Part shown: positions 14,335 to 21,928 of the stretch, piece by piece
How the letters are laid out: each line of letters opens with the position of its first letter
Position numbering within the stretch: position 1 is the stretch's first letter
DNA from: CAADGL01 sp964643885
GTDB taxonomy: Bacteria; Planctomycetota; Phycisphaerae; UBA1845; Fen-1342
Direction of reading: 5' to 3'
Length of the DNA: 25,313 bases
NCBI GenBank assembly: GCA_964643885.1
Contig: CAZXUI010000071.1
Span: forward strand, 1 to 25,313
Notes under the pieces: model-generated
What the model was told of the DNA's origin: nothing
What the model saw: the letters and a program-made list of their open reading frames with translations, nothing else
The model's database searches: none
Program-made: the position numbers and the translations under genes

Positions 14335-16494
14335 CTACCAGGAGTAGACGATCCGCCCGGTTTGCGCTTGCGGGAGGATGGGCTCTCCATCGTTGACCGA
14401 AAGCGCTCGCTCGGCCTGCTCGTGGGCATGCAGCGTCAGTTGTCCACTTCCGGCGGAGCGCACAGCGATCGGCCGGGCCGATTCGCGCACCGGGATTCGA
14501 ACGATCGAGCGCGGGCGGCACTCAAGGAACGGCGTACCGTTACGCCTCACGCGCAGGGTTTCGTCCAGCTCGACGTCGTACACATCGTCACCCAGACACA
14601 CGTTTCGAATGCCGGCCGCCGGGAATCGCAAGGAGCCGAAGCGGATCCAGCCGGCCGGCTCGCTGTCGATCAGCTCCTGGATCGCGACGAGCGCCATCAA
14701 TCCGCCCCAGTGATAGAGCCTGGCCGCGTTCCAGACGTCCGCGCCGCGGCCGGTGACGGCGTTGTAGTTCTCATAGACGCCGCCGTCCGCGCGCCAGTTC
14801 TCCATGAACAGCGCGAGGCTCTTTTCGGCGAGCTCGGCCGCGACGTCGTCGAAGCGGTAGCGCCGCAGCCCTTCGGCCACCAGAAAGTTGAACGGACCCC
14901 AGATTCGACCGCGCCAATAGTCATTGTCGGGAAAGGCCGGATCGTTGCGGGCGATCGAGGGGATGACCCACCGGCCCCAGAACTCGTCGGGATTGCGCAG
15001 ATGAAGCTGGACCATGCGCTCCGCCCGCTCCGGCGGGGCGACGCCAGCGATCAGCGGGAAAAACGAGGTCGGCGCCCAGCGAGGCGAGAGGCGCCCGTTC
15101 CAGTGGCGATTGCAGTAGATGCCGGCATTTTCGTCCCACAATTGCTGGTTAATTCGCTCGCGCATCGCCTCGTACTCGCGGCGATACGCGGCGCTGTCGC
15201 GCGGGCGGCTCAGGCACTCGGCAATGCGGGCCAGCGCCTCGCAGTCCATCGCGTAGTAGGAGTTGAGCCCCACATCCGCCAGCTCGAGCGTACAGGCCTC
15301 GGCGTTGAAGGACACATCGTCGTACATCGGCGAGTTGTCGAGCCCGGATTCGTACATGGCGCACTTGGCCGAGTGCTGAAGCTGCGGATTGTCCTGGAGG
15401 AGCTGCGGAAACTCGAAGCGAGGCTGCGCGTCGCTGCCCCACTCGAGCAGGCCGTCGCCATTGCCGTCACGGTGCTTCATCCAGTAGGCGTGCCAGCGCC
15501 TGAGCCGCGGATAGATGTGCGCCAGCCAGCGGCGGTCCGGCGAGGCCTGCTGGACCTTCCAGATCATGTACGCGCCCAGGCAGGGCATCGAGCGATCGCG
15601 GCTGGCGGCGCCGTGCGCCATGTAGTAGTTCGGCACCATGCCGAGCTCGTCGATCGCGGCGGTCACCGCCTCGAAGTTGAGCCGAGCGAGGGCGGGCGAC
15701 TCGTGGGCGATCAGCGCCCCGATCATGAACGTGTCCCAGCACCAGACCGCCACGCCCTTCCAGTCCCGGCACCAGTCGCGGCTGACCGGCGAGCTGACCA
15801 GGCGGCGGCGGCTGTCAAAGAGCGTGTTCCACGTGACCGCACCGATCATCGCCTCGGGCGCCTCGACCAGCGCTCCCGTGCCGCGAAGCGTCGAACTTTC
15901 GTGCCTCGCGATGGTGCCCGGCCGGTCGCGGTCCGACCCCGACGGGGCGGCCCGCCGCCATCGGACGGTGACGGCGGCCGCGGATGCGGCCCGGCCAACG
16001 GCGTAAGGCTCGGCGACGTTCAGGAAGTAGTCGCTCGGCCACGCCGCGCCGTCGAACTGGAGCTCCAAGCCGGCGAATGTGCCCGATTCGGGTCCGCGCA
16101 TTTGCAACGGCTCGCCATCCGGGGCCAGAAGGCGGAAGACGACCCGCAGGCCGGCGCCGCCGCGCGGGGTCTGGCGCATGTCGAGCGGCGTCACTGTCAG
16201 GCGAAGCATCCCACTCTCGGCCTCGGCCGCCGCCCGCCAGACGGCGCCGCCGGCCTTGAATTCCAGCACGGCCGGCAGCCCCAGCGGAGCGTGCACACCG
16301 AGCCGCGTCACATCGCCCCAGGTGAGGGCGTGATGCAGCCCGCCCCGGTTCTTGATTTCGCCGGCCGGCCGATGGTCCTCGTCCCAGATGGCGTACTCGA
16401 TGCACACCCGTTGCCGCCCGCGCTCGAGATAAACGAGCCGGTTGACGCCGCGAAAGTCCCAGGTGTTCCAGCCGCTGGGTTGATGCGGTTTCAT
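14335..16494 (-). CDS. Glycoside hydrolase family 63-like glycosidase
   Basis: A 719-aa protein without a signal peptide, so probably cytoplasmic. An N-terminal beta domain (about 1-215) precedes an (alpha/alpha)6 barrel. GH63-type blocks are readable: VWCWDTFMIGAL, ESGLDNSPMYDD with the likely general acid Asp386, DNDYWRGRIWGPFNFLV, and ENYNAVTGRG with the likely base Glu575. Relatives include YgjK-type alpha-glucosidases and mannosyl- or glucosylglycerate hydrolases, which act on small alpha-linked glucosides. It is the last gene of the mtaB operon, next to the cupin gene. ATG 16494 is preferred because MKPHQPSGWNTWDF looks like a natural start and GAGG lies upstream; ATG 16518, directly abutting the cupin stop, is the alternative. 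The linked substrate is unknown. Confidence 0.82.
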   Translation of the reverse strand: MKPHQPSGWNTWDFRGVNRLVYLERGRQRVCIEYAIWDEDHRPAGEIKNRGGLHHALTWGDVTRLGVHAPLGLPAVLEFKAGGAVWRAAAEAESGMLRLTVTPLDMRQTPRGGAGLRVVFRLLAPDGEPLQMRGPESGTFAGLELQFDGAAWPSDYFLNVAEPYAVGRAASAAAVTVRWRRAAPSGSDRDRPGTIARHESSTLRGTGALVEAPEAMIGAVTWNTLFDSRRRLVSSPVSRDWCRDWKGVAVWCWDTFMIGALIAHESPALARLNFEAVTAAIDELGMVPNYYMAHGAASRDRSMPCLGAYMIWKVQQASPDRRWLAHIYPRLRRWHAYWMKHRDGNGDGLLEWGSDAQPRFEFPQLLQDNPQLQHSAKCAMYESGLDNSPMYDDVSFNAEACTLELADVGLNSYYAMDCEALARIAECLSRPRDSAAYRREYEAMRERINQQLWDENAGIYCNRHWNGRLSPRWAPTSFFPLIAGVAPPERAERMVQLHLRNPDEFWGRWVIPSIARNDPAFPDNDYWRGRIWGPFNFLVAEGLRRYRFDDVAAELAEKSLALFMENWRADGGVYENYNAVTGRGADVWNAARLYHWGGLMALVAIQELIDSEPAGWIRFGSLRFPAAGIRNVCLGDDVYDVELDETLRVRRNGTPFLECRPRSIVRIPVRESARPIAVRSAGSGQLTLHAHEQAERALSVNDGEPILPQAQTGRIVYSW

Positions 16495-16518
16495 GGTCGA
16501 TCGGCCTCGCGGGCGCAT

Positions 16519-17781
16519 TCACAGCGGAAGTTCGGGCGCATCCGGACACGCCTCCGGACCGAAATAGCGGAGCGTGACGAGCGGCTCGGACTCGCCCGTG
16601 TTGACGAACTCCAGGCCGTCCCGAGCCCGGCCTGCCGCGACGAAGACCTCGTCGGATGTCATCTGCCCGAAGCGAATCAGGCTCGGGGCCTCGAGCGCGA
16701 GTTTCTCGCCGCGTGCCCCCGGTGAGCCGATCGTGCCACGGCCCTGCGTCACGACCAATCCGTAGCAGCCGCTGTCGCGGATGACCGTGCTGCCGCCCGG
16801 TTCCAGCGCCAGTTCGCGGGCGGAGAGAAGCTGCCGGCCGCCGATGCGGCCATAGACCACCCAGCGATCCGTGAAGTGCTGCTCCGGGCCGCCGGCCGCC
16901 ACGACCGGGGCCAGGAAATGGTGCTTGCGGAACTCGGGATCGGTATTGGCCGGGAAGTCGACCAGGTCGACGAGGAAGTCCAGGTCCTGTCTGCGATCCC
17001 GCGGCACGTCCTTGACCAGCAGGTCCCAGGGGACGAAGCGGTCCTCGACGAGGTTCTGGAACATCGCGAACACGTCGCTGGCCCACTGCGGCTCGAAGGT
17101 CAGCAGCGATCCGGGTGCATGCAGGATCCGCGGACCGATCAGCCAGCCCGTGCCGGGCTGGAGACGGTAGGCGCGCGAGAGGTCGAGAATGCCGTTGTCG
17201 CCGCGATGCCAGCGCTCCAGGCAGCGGCGCACGTCGGCCTTCGTGACGCCCGGCTCCAGCCCGAGGAACGTGTACGGGAAGCGATTCAAGGTCTGGTTGA
17301 GCTGCGGCGGGAAGTAATACGCCTCCGGCTTGCCCTCGCGGCCGACCAGGCTGGCCAGCTCATCGTCCTGGTGCAGGTGGTGCGGGATCGGACCCTGGTT
17401 GTCGAAGAACTTGCCGAAGACCGGCCAGCGGCGGTAGCCATTCCAGATTTCGGAACCGAGCAATGCCGGACCGAGCTCCGCGACTGCGTCGCGAAGCGTG
17501 CAGCGCCGCCCGTCGTGCACGAGGTAGCTGAGTCCCTCGTCCGGCGGGGCGCCGGGGTTATCGGCGACGATGCAGGACGAGAGCCAGCGCTCGTCGATGC
17601 CGCCCCGCTCGGGGCCGAGCGCGTAGAGATCTTCTTCGGCCAGCCGCAGGCGCCGGCCCGGATGAAGAAAAGCTCGTGGTACCCAGGTCGGGGCAAGGCG
17701 CAGGATGCCCTCGCCCTGCTCCAGTGCCTGGCGGGCCAGTTGGCTCGCCTCCACGGTTTTCATCGCTCGAATCGGAATCAC
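16519..17781 (-). CDS. Cupin protein, phosphomannose isomerase-like
   Basis: A 420-aa protein resembling class I mannose-6-phosphate isomerases and related two-cupin sugar isomerases. The metal site is visible in IPHHLHQDDE (His135, His137, Glu141), with a further candidate His in GPRILHAPGS about 95 residues later. The C-terminal half is a second cupin-like beta domain. The reaction would be aldose-ketose isomerisation of a sugar or sugar phosphate; the substrate is not readable. Of three possible starts, GTG 17781 has AGGGAG 8 bases upstream and is chosen. GTG 17787 would give a GTGA overlap with the UROD-fold gene but leaves only 2 bases to the binding site. ATG 17763 is the third option. 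Confidence 0.65.
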   Translation of the reverse strand: MIPIRAMKTVEASQLARQALEQGEGILRLAPTWVPRAFLHPGRRLRLAEEDLYALGPERGGIDERWLSSCIVADNPGAPPDEGLSYLVHDGRRCTLRDAVAELGPALLGSEIWNGYRRWPVFGKFFDNQGPIPHHLHQDDELASLVGREGKPEAYYFPPQLNQTLNRFPYTFLGLEPGVTKADVRRCLERWHRGDNGILDLSRAYRLQPGTGWLIGPRILHAPGSLLTFEPQWASDVFAMFQNLVEDRFVPWDLLVKDVPRDRRQDLDFLVDLVDFPANTDPEFRKHHFLAPVVAAGGPEQHFTDRWVVYGRIGGRQLLSARELALEPGGSTVIRDSGCYGLVVTQGRGTIGSPGARGEKLALEAPSLIRFGQMTSDEVFVAAGRARDGLEFVNTGESEPLVTLRYFGPEACPDAPELPL

Positions 17782-17783
17782 TT

Positions 17784-18896
17784 TCACTGCTCCCTGCGGC
17801 GCTCCCCCGCCGGTACCGCGTCCGGGTGTCCACCATACCGCCGCACGCAGTCCAGCAGGTGCCGGTATGCCGCGAGCGAGACGGTTGGCGGAACCGAGTG
17901 ATCGATATGGTAGATGTAGCCGCCGCCTGACGCCGCGGTCGGCACCTTGGCGGCGACCTCGCGCTCGATCTGACGCGGGTCGTTCGTCGCGATGATGTCG
18001 GCGTCGATGTTTCCGATCAGACAGATTCGATCGCCGTAGGTCTGCTTGTAGTCGCGCACGTCGTTGCCCGCCCGGGCCTCGAGCGGGTGAATCGCATCGC
18101 AGCCGGATTCGATGAGCAGCGGAATCAGCTCGCGCACGTTTCCGTCGCAGTGGAACAGAAAGCACATCTTGTGCTCGCGGCACCAGCGGCCGATTCGCTG
18201 CCAATGCGGCAGGACGAGCCGCCTTGCCGCCCGCGGCGAGAAGAGCATGCCGTTGCGGTAGCACAGGTCGGACCAGAACCAGAGCGCGTCGAAGCGAAAT
18301 CCGCGCGCCAGCGTCTGGTCCAGCATCGCGAGGATGTAGTCCGTGCAGGCGGCGACCATGTCGGCGACGAGCTCCGGCTCCCGGGCAATCGCCCGCAGGC
18401 CGTGCTCGTACCCCATCGTGAGGTAGACGACGAACCACAGCGGCTCGGCCGGCGTGATGACGAGCAACTCGCCCGCGGCCCGCGCCGCCGCATACTGCGC
18501 CTCCGCGGCCGGGTTGTTGAACCTGGTCGGCGACGGCTGGAGCGCTTGCTTGAGGCGATTCCAGTCGTCCCAGCCGCGGATGGCCGGCGCGAGAATGCTG
18601 GGTGTGCTGTCCGAATGCTTCCAGGATTTGACGGTCTTGCCGTAGCGGTCGAGGTCGATCCGGTATTCGTCCGTCTCCGTCAACACGCGCTCGGGAAGCT
18701 GAAACGAGGGATCGAACAGGTCGTTCACGCACGCGATGGGGTCCAGTCCGAAGTACGCGACCGGATCGGCGCCCGCGGGCATCCCTTCGCGGCGCCAGCG
18801 CTCGAGCGTCTGCGGCCAGAATTGCGTCTCGCACAGCGGCAGGCGATCGGGGCATCGCCGCTCGAGGGCCGCCAGGATGCGCTCGCGCGACGTCAT
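17784..18896 (-). CDS. Uroporphyrinogen-decarboxylase-fold protein (methyltransferase-like), variant metal motif
   Basis: A 370-aa TIM-barrel protein of the UROD/MtaA superfamily, starting MTSRERILAALERR. True UroD is excluded by its setting and by the conserved FHCDGN and IGNID blocks shared with the gene at 21929. In MtaA-type methylcobamide methyltransferases Zn is held by H-X-C and a late Cys. Here the first motif reads His249-Cys-Asp251 and the late position reads IYHIDHSVPP with His330 and His333. The same pattern occurs in the protein at 21929. It probably transfers methyl groups to or from the corrinoid protein MtaC, but the acceptor or donor is unknown. GAGG sits within the end of the upstream gene, 4 bases after whose stop this ATG lies. 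Confidence 0.8.
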   Translation of the reverse strand: MTSRERILAALERRCPDRLPLCETQFWPQTLERWRREGMPAGADPVAYFGLDPIACVNDLFDPSFQLPERVLTETDEYRIDLDRYGKTVKSWKHSDSTPSILAPAIRGWDDWNRLKQALQPSPTRFNNPAAEAQYAAARAAGELLVITPAEPLWFVVYLTMGYEHGLRAIAREPELVADMVAACTDYILAMLDQTLARGFRFDALWFWSDLCYRNGMLFSPRAARRLVLPHWQRIGRWCREHKMCFLFHCDGNVRELIPLLIESGCDAIHPLEARAGNDVRDYKQTYGDRICLIGNIDADIIATNDPRQIEREVAAKVPTAASGGGYIYHIDHSVPPTVSLAAYRHLLDCVRRYGGHPDAVPAGERRREQ

Positions 18897-18900
18897 CGTC

Positions 18901-19770
18901 TCACGCCTCGTCCGCAGCCGACTCGAGCGGAGCGGGCATGCCGCACTCCGCCCAATCGACGCATGATCCGCGGCGAACGTCGAACTGCGTTCGCCGCTGC
19001 ATGCAGTGCGGGTGGTCGCAGCGGCTGCACGGATAGTCTTCCGGCGAGACGGTTCCCGCCGGCGCCAGGCCGATGATTCCGGAGACACTCTTGACCGGCG
19101 TCATCAGGCAGCTCGGCGTCAGCCGCACGCCGATCCGCGCCGCCGAAACTTGATCGAACAGCACGCGCTGCTGGCGCACGTCCATGCCGCAGTATCCGGG
19201 ACTGTAGCGCGGCGTGATCTCCAGTCCGTGCGCCCGCGCCCAGGCGCGCACCTGCTGCTGGCAATGAAACGCCACCGCCTCCGCCAGCTCCGAGCCGATC
19301 GCATCCGCCACCAATCCCCGAATAACGTCGCCGGCCCGCAGCCACCCGCGAGACAGCCGCTCCACACCCGAACCGATCGTTGACACGAAGAGTGCCACCA
19401 GGCGCGAGTGGGCGAGGAACTGGCCGACGGCCCCTTCGATGACCACAGCGGGGTTGTTGGCGGCCGAGGAAGGCGAGAGAGCGGCCGGGACTTTGGCGGG
19501 CTCGGTGCCGGCCCGGGGTGCGCCCAGCACCAGCCGGCGCCGCTCCAGCAGTGCGACCGGCTCGAGCCGGATCATCGCCCGGGCGCGCGCCAGTCGCGGC
19601 AGCGATTCGGACAGCTCTTCGATCGCGGCTTCCCAACGCCGTGCGTTCGCGGACGAACCGCGCAGCCCCAGCGCACGGCGCACCGCGACCCGGTCGAGTG
19701 CGGGCGACTCGTATCGCTGCACGACGCAAGCGCCGAGCCTAAGACTCGATGCCGTATTGGGCGGGCTCAT
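18901..19770 (-). CDS. Methionine-synthase-activation-domain-like protein with Cys-rich C-terminus
   Basis: A protein of about 289 aa. Its second half has the MetH reactivation fold: YSPGYCGMDV followed by LTPSCLMTPVKSVSGIIGLAP matches the AdoMet-binding region that re-methylates oxidised cob(II)alamin in MetH. The C-terminal 45 residues add five cysteines (CSRCDHPHC, then two more in SCVDWAEC), which could hold an Fe-S cluster for the one-electron reduction. Expected role: reductive activation of the corrinoid in MtaC. This is inference from fold and operon position. The start is uncertain: ATG 19770 and ATG 19782 overlap mtaB, while GTG 19722 would avoid the overlap. Confidence 0.72.
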   Translation of the reverse strand: MSPPNTASSLRLGACVVQRYESPALDRVAVRRALGLRGSSANARRWEAAIEELSESLPRLARARAMIRLEPVALLERRRLVLGAPRAGTEPAKVPAALSPSSAANNPAVVIEGAVGQFLAHSRLVALFVSTIGSGVERLSRGWLRAGDVIRGLVADAIGSELAEAVAFHCQQQVRAWARAHGLEITPRYSPGYCGMDVRQQRVLFDQVSAARIGVRLTPSCLMTPVKSVSGIIGLAPAGTVSPEDYPCSRCDHPHCMQRRTQFDVRRGSCVDWAECGMPAPLESAADEA

Positions 19771-21136
19771 AAAGGGCCCCATAGCGCGCCCCTGCCGCGT
19801 GCCTTAGCTGCTCGGCCTCCGCGGGCAAATGATCCAGTTCACGCCGCAACCGATCGATCCAGCGGGATTCCGCCGCAGACACGGCCAGGCGCCCCTCGGC
19901 CGCGAGCAACACGAGCCGATCCAGAGCCACGCGTCCGGCCGCGACCGTGCGTCGATACGGATCGGGCTCGGCCGTGATCGCCCAGGCGATCGCGACGGAC
20001 GCTTCCGGTGTCAGCAACGCCGCCTGGCAGGAGAGCGGCGCGTCGCTGGCGACGTGAAGATCGCGCAGCTCGCGCTGCTGGCCGCGCCGCAGGGCCGCGT
20101 TCATCAGCCGGCAGTCGTAGATCAGCGACTCCAGCGACGCGACCGGGGCGGACCCCGAGAGCAGCCGCACATCCGGCACACTCTCGTTGCTCCACAGGTC
20201 GGCCGCCGCGGCCGCGATGTTGCCGAGCGGCGAGAGATGCGCGCAGGTCGCCGAACGGCCCTCCATGCTGACCGGGTAGCCGGTGATCGCCTTCAGCACC
20301 GGGTTCTCGTAGGCACAGTCCTTTCCCGGTCCCGTCGCCCCGCACTCGAAGGCGACGAGCGTGCGGGCGCCCGCCATCGCGCGTACCACCGCCGCGAGGC
20401 AGTCTGGCAGCATGTGCTGGCCGGCGAGCTGCATCGCCGTATTCGCAAAGCCGCAGGCCGTATCGCCGCCAGCCACGATCCCGTGCCGGCGGGCGGTGCC
20501 GGCCAGCTCGCGCCAGAGCCAGCCCATGTCGGCCGGGGCGAGAACGCCCAGGGCCAGCACGATGCCCGTCAGGTCGGCCTGCGGGAGAGCAGCGTCGTGG
20601 ACTTCCTTCCCGCCGGTCGATTCGATCGAGAGCACGTCGGCTCCCGCGGCCGCGCATCGAACGAGCGACTCGCGCATGCGCTCCCAGGCGCGGCCGTTGC
20701 GGCGCTGCGGCGGGTGCTGCTCATCGCGCAGGTCGACGATCGTGACGCGCAGGGCGCTGCGAAGGCCCCATGCGCGGTTGGCTTCGATCAGGTGAGTCTT
20801 GATCAGCGCCGTCAGCTCGCCGCCCCACGCGGGATTCGTCGTCATCGGCGGCAAGTGCTCGAACTCGATCATGAGTCCCGTCAGCGCCAGCTCCCGAGCG
20901 CGGGCCAGCAGCTCTCGTGTCGCTCGGTCATAGATCTCGCGCACCTCCGGCCACGTGTCGCCAGTCAGCAGCATCGGCGGCAGCGTGAAGTTGATCTCCG
21001 GGTAGACCTCGCCGGCGCCAAGCTGGAGATCGAGCCCGCAGCGGACTGGAGACGGCGCCTGCCCGAAGACCAGGTCAGCCGGGTCCGTGATCGTCGGCCG
21101 GCTCCAGACCGTCGATGTCGCGGGCGTCGTGTGCAT
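19739..21136 (-). CDS. mtaB: MtaB-like methanol (or methoxy-compound):corrinoid methyltransferase
   Basis: A 465-aa protein matching methanol:cobalamin methyltransferase subunit MtaB in length and landmarks: DLVFGQAPSPV, GAGEVYPEINFTLP and IEFEHLPPM. In the methanogen enzyme Zn is bound by a Glu and two Cys; the equivalents here are Glu172 (LSIESTGG), Cys228 (GDTACGFAN) and Cys274 (GKDCAYEN). The enzyme moves a methyl group from methanol to Co(I) on the corrinoid protein MtaC, which is encoded divergently at 21262. The surrounding sugar genes leave open a methylated sugar as donor. GGAGG lies about 11 bases before ATG 21136. A sigma-54 promoter is directly upstream. Confidence 0.9.
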   Translation of the reverse strand: MHTTPATSTVWSRPTITDPADLVFGQAPSPVRCGLDLQLGAGEVYPEINFTLPPMLLTGDTWPEVREIYDRATRELLARARELALTGLMIEFEHLPPMTTNPAWGGELTALIKTHLIEANRAWGLRSALRVTIVDLRDEQHPPQRRNGRAWERMRESLVRCAAAGADVLSIESTGGKEVHDAALPQADLTGIVLALGVLAPADMGWLWRELAGTARRHGIVAGGDTACGFANTAMQLAGQHMLPDCLAAVVRAMAGARTLVAFECGATGPGKDCAYENPVLKAITGYPVSMEGRSATCAHLSPLGNIAAAAADLWSNESVPDVRLLSGSAPVASLESLIYDCRLMNAALRRGQQRELRDLHVASDAPLSCQAALLTPEASVAIAWAITAEPDPYRRTVAAGRVALDRLVLLAAEGRLAVSAAESRWIDRLRRELDHLPAEAEQLRHAAGARYGALYEPAQYGIES

Positions 21137-21163
21137 GCCTGCGCAGACCTCCGCGGCAATCGT

Positions 21164-21179
21164 AGCAATCTGCGTGCCG
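21164..21179 (-). promoter_or_regulatory. Sigma-54 promoter of the mtaB operon
   Basis: On the minus strand CGGCACGCAGATTGCT matches TGGCACG-N4-TTGCW except for the first base, with GG and GC correctly spaced. The predicted start near 21153 leaves a short leader of about 17 bases that just includes the GGAGG ribosome binding site. The -24 elements of this site and the mtaC site are only 20 bases apart. Confidence 0.7.
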
Positions 21180-21198
21180 TCCTTGCTTTTTCACCTGC

Positions 21199-21214
21199 TG
21201 GAACGCGGATTGCT
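21199..21214 (+). promoter_or_regulatory. Sigma-54 promoter of the mtaC operon
   Basis: TGGAACGCGGATTGCT matches the RpoN consensus with one change (TGGCAC to TGGAAC) and correct GG-GC offset. The predicted start is near 21225, about 37 bases before the ATG. It is back to back with the mtaB promoter, so one enhancer-bound activator could drive both operons. Confidence 0.68.
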
Positions 21215-21261
21215 TAGCTGAATCCGGGCGAAATGGCCATCTCAGATGGGAGGAATGCCGC

Positions 21262-21912
21262 ATGCCCGCAACGCCCCCTGTGCTGGACTCGATCCGGACC
21301 GCCATTATCGACGGAAATGAGGTGGACGCCCCCCGCTTCGTGGCGGCCGCCCTGGCCGACCGTCTTTCGGCACGCGAGGTCCTCGACGACGGGCTGCTGG
21401 CGGGTATGGGGGAGGTCGGCCGGCGGTTCCGCGAGGGCGAGTACTACCTGCCGGAGGTGCTTGTGGCGGCGGCCGCGATGAAAGCCGCGATGGCGGTGCT
21501 TACGCCCGCGCTCAAGGCTGAGAACGTCGCTGCCCGGGCGACTGCGGTCATCGGCACGGTGCGCGGTGACCTGCACGACATCGGCAAGAACCTGGTCTCG
21601 ATCATGCTCGAAGGGGCCGGGTTCGAAGTCGTCGACCTGGGCGTGGACGTGCCGCCGGAGCGATTCGTCGAAGTCTGTCGCGAGCGGCCGGTCGACATCG
21701 TCGCGCTGAGCGCCCTGCTGACCACAACCATGCCCGAAATGGATGTGACGATTAAAGCCATCAAGAGTGGGCTTTCGAAACCGCCGCCCGTGATCGTCGG
21801 CGGAGCGCCGGTGACGCAGCAGTACGCCGACCGGATCGGGGCGGCCGGCTACGGGCGCGACGCGGCCACCGGAGCGGACGTGGCTCGCAGGCTTTGCGAG
21901 AAGCGCAACTGA
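21262..21912 (+). CDS. mtaC: Corrinoid protein MtaC-like
   Basis: A 216-aa two-domain methyl carrier. The N-terminal helical cap (about 1-88) has the EGEYYLPEVLVAAAAM segment. The C-terminal Rossmann-like B12 domain has GTVRGDLHDIGKN, with Asp103-X-His105-X2-Gly108 providing the base-off/His-on cobalt ligand, followed by SALLTTTM (150-157) and VGGAPVT (179-185). The cofactor shuttles a methyl group between MtaB and a UROD-fold methyltransferase. The ATG is set by GGGAGGA 7 bases upstream. Unlike methanogen mtaCB operons, it is divergent from mtaB, and it leads an operon with two UROD-fold genes, the first starting 16 bases after its stop. Confidence 0.93.
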   Translation: MPATPPVLDSIRTAIIDGNEVDAPRFVAAALADRLSAREVLDDGLLAGMGEVGRRFREGEYYLPEVLVAAAAMKAAMAVLTPALKAENVAARATAVIGTVRGDLHDIGKNLVSIMLEGAGFEVVDLGVDVPPERFVEVCRERPVDIVALSALLTTTMPEMDVTIKAIKSGLSKPPPVIVGGAPVTQQYADRIGAAGYGRDAATGADVARRLCEKRN

Positions 21913-21928
21913 CGCAGGGTGGTTGGCC

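Noticed and set aside
14362..16725. A 787-codon plus-strand open frame opposite the GH63 gene
   Set aside because: No recognisable domain; the minus strand encodes a full GH63-like protein with catalytic residues.
17784..18896. Haem-biosynthesis HemE (uroporphyrinogen decarboxylase)
   Set aside because: The UROD-fold proteins here sit beside mtaB and mtaC, lack the HemE N-terminal signature, and carry HSDG/HCDG/HSCG motifs of the methyltransferase branch.
19739..19782. Long mtaB/activation-gene overlap as a sign of frameshift
   Set aside because: Both proteins are complete by length and motifs; the overlap depends only on which of three start codons is used.
21137..21261. Cobalamin riboswitch before mtaB or mtaC
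   Set aside because: Only 125 bases separate the genes, the predicted leaders are under 40 bases, and no B12 box or conserved core was seen.
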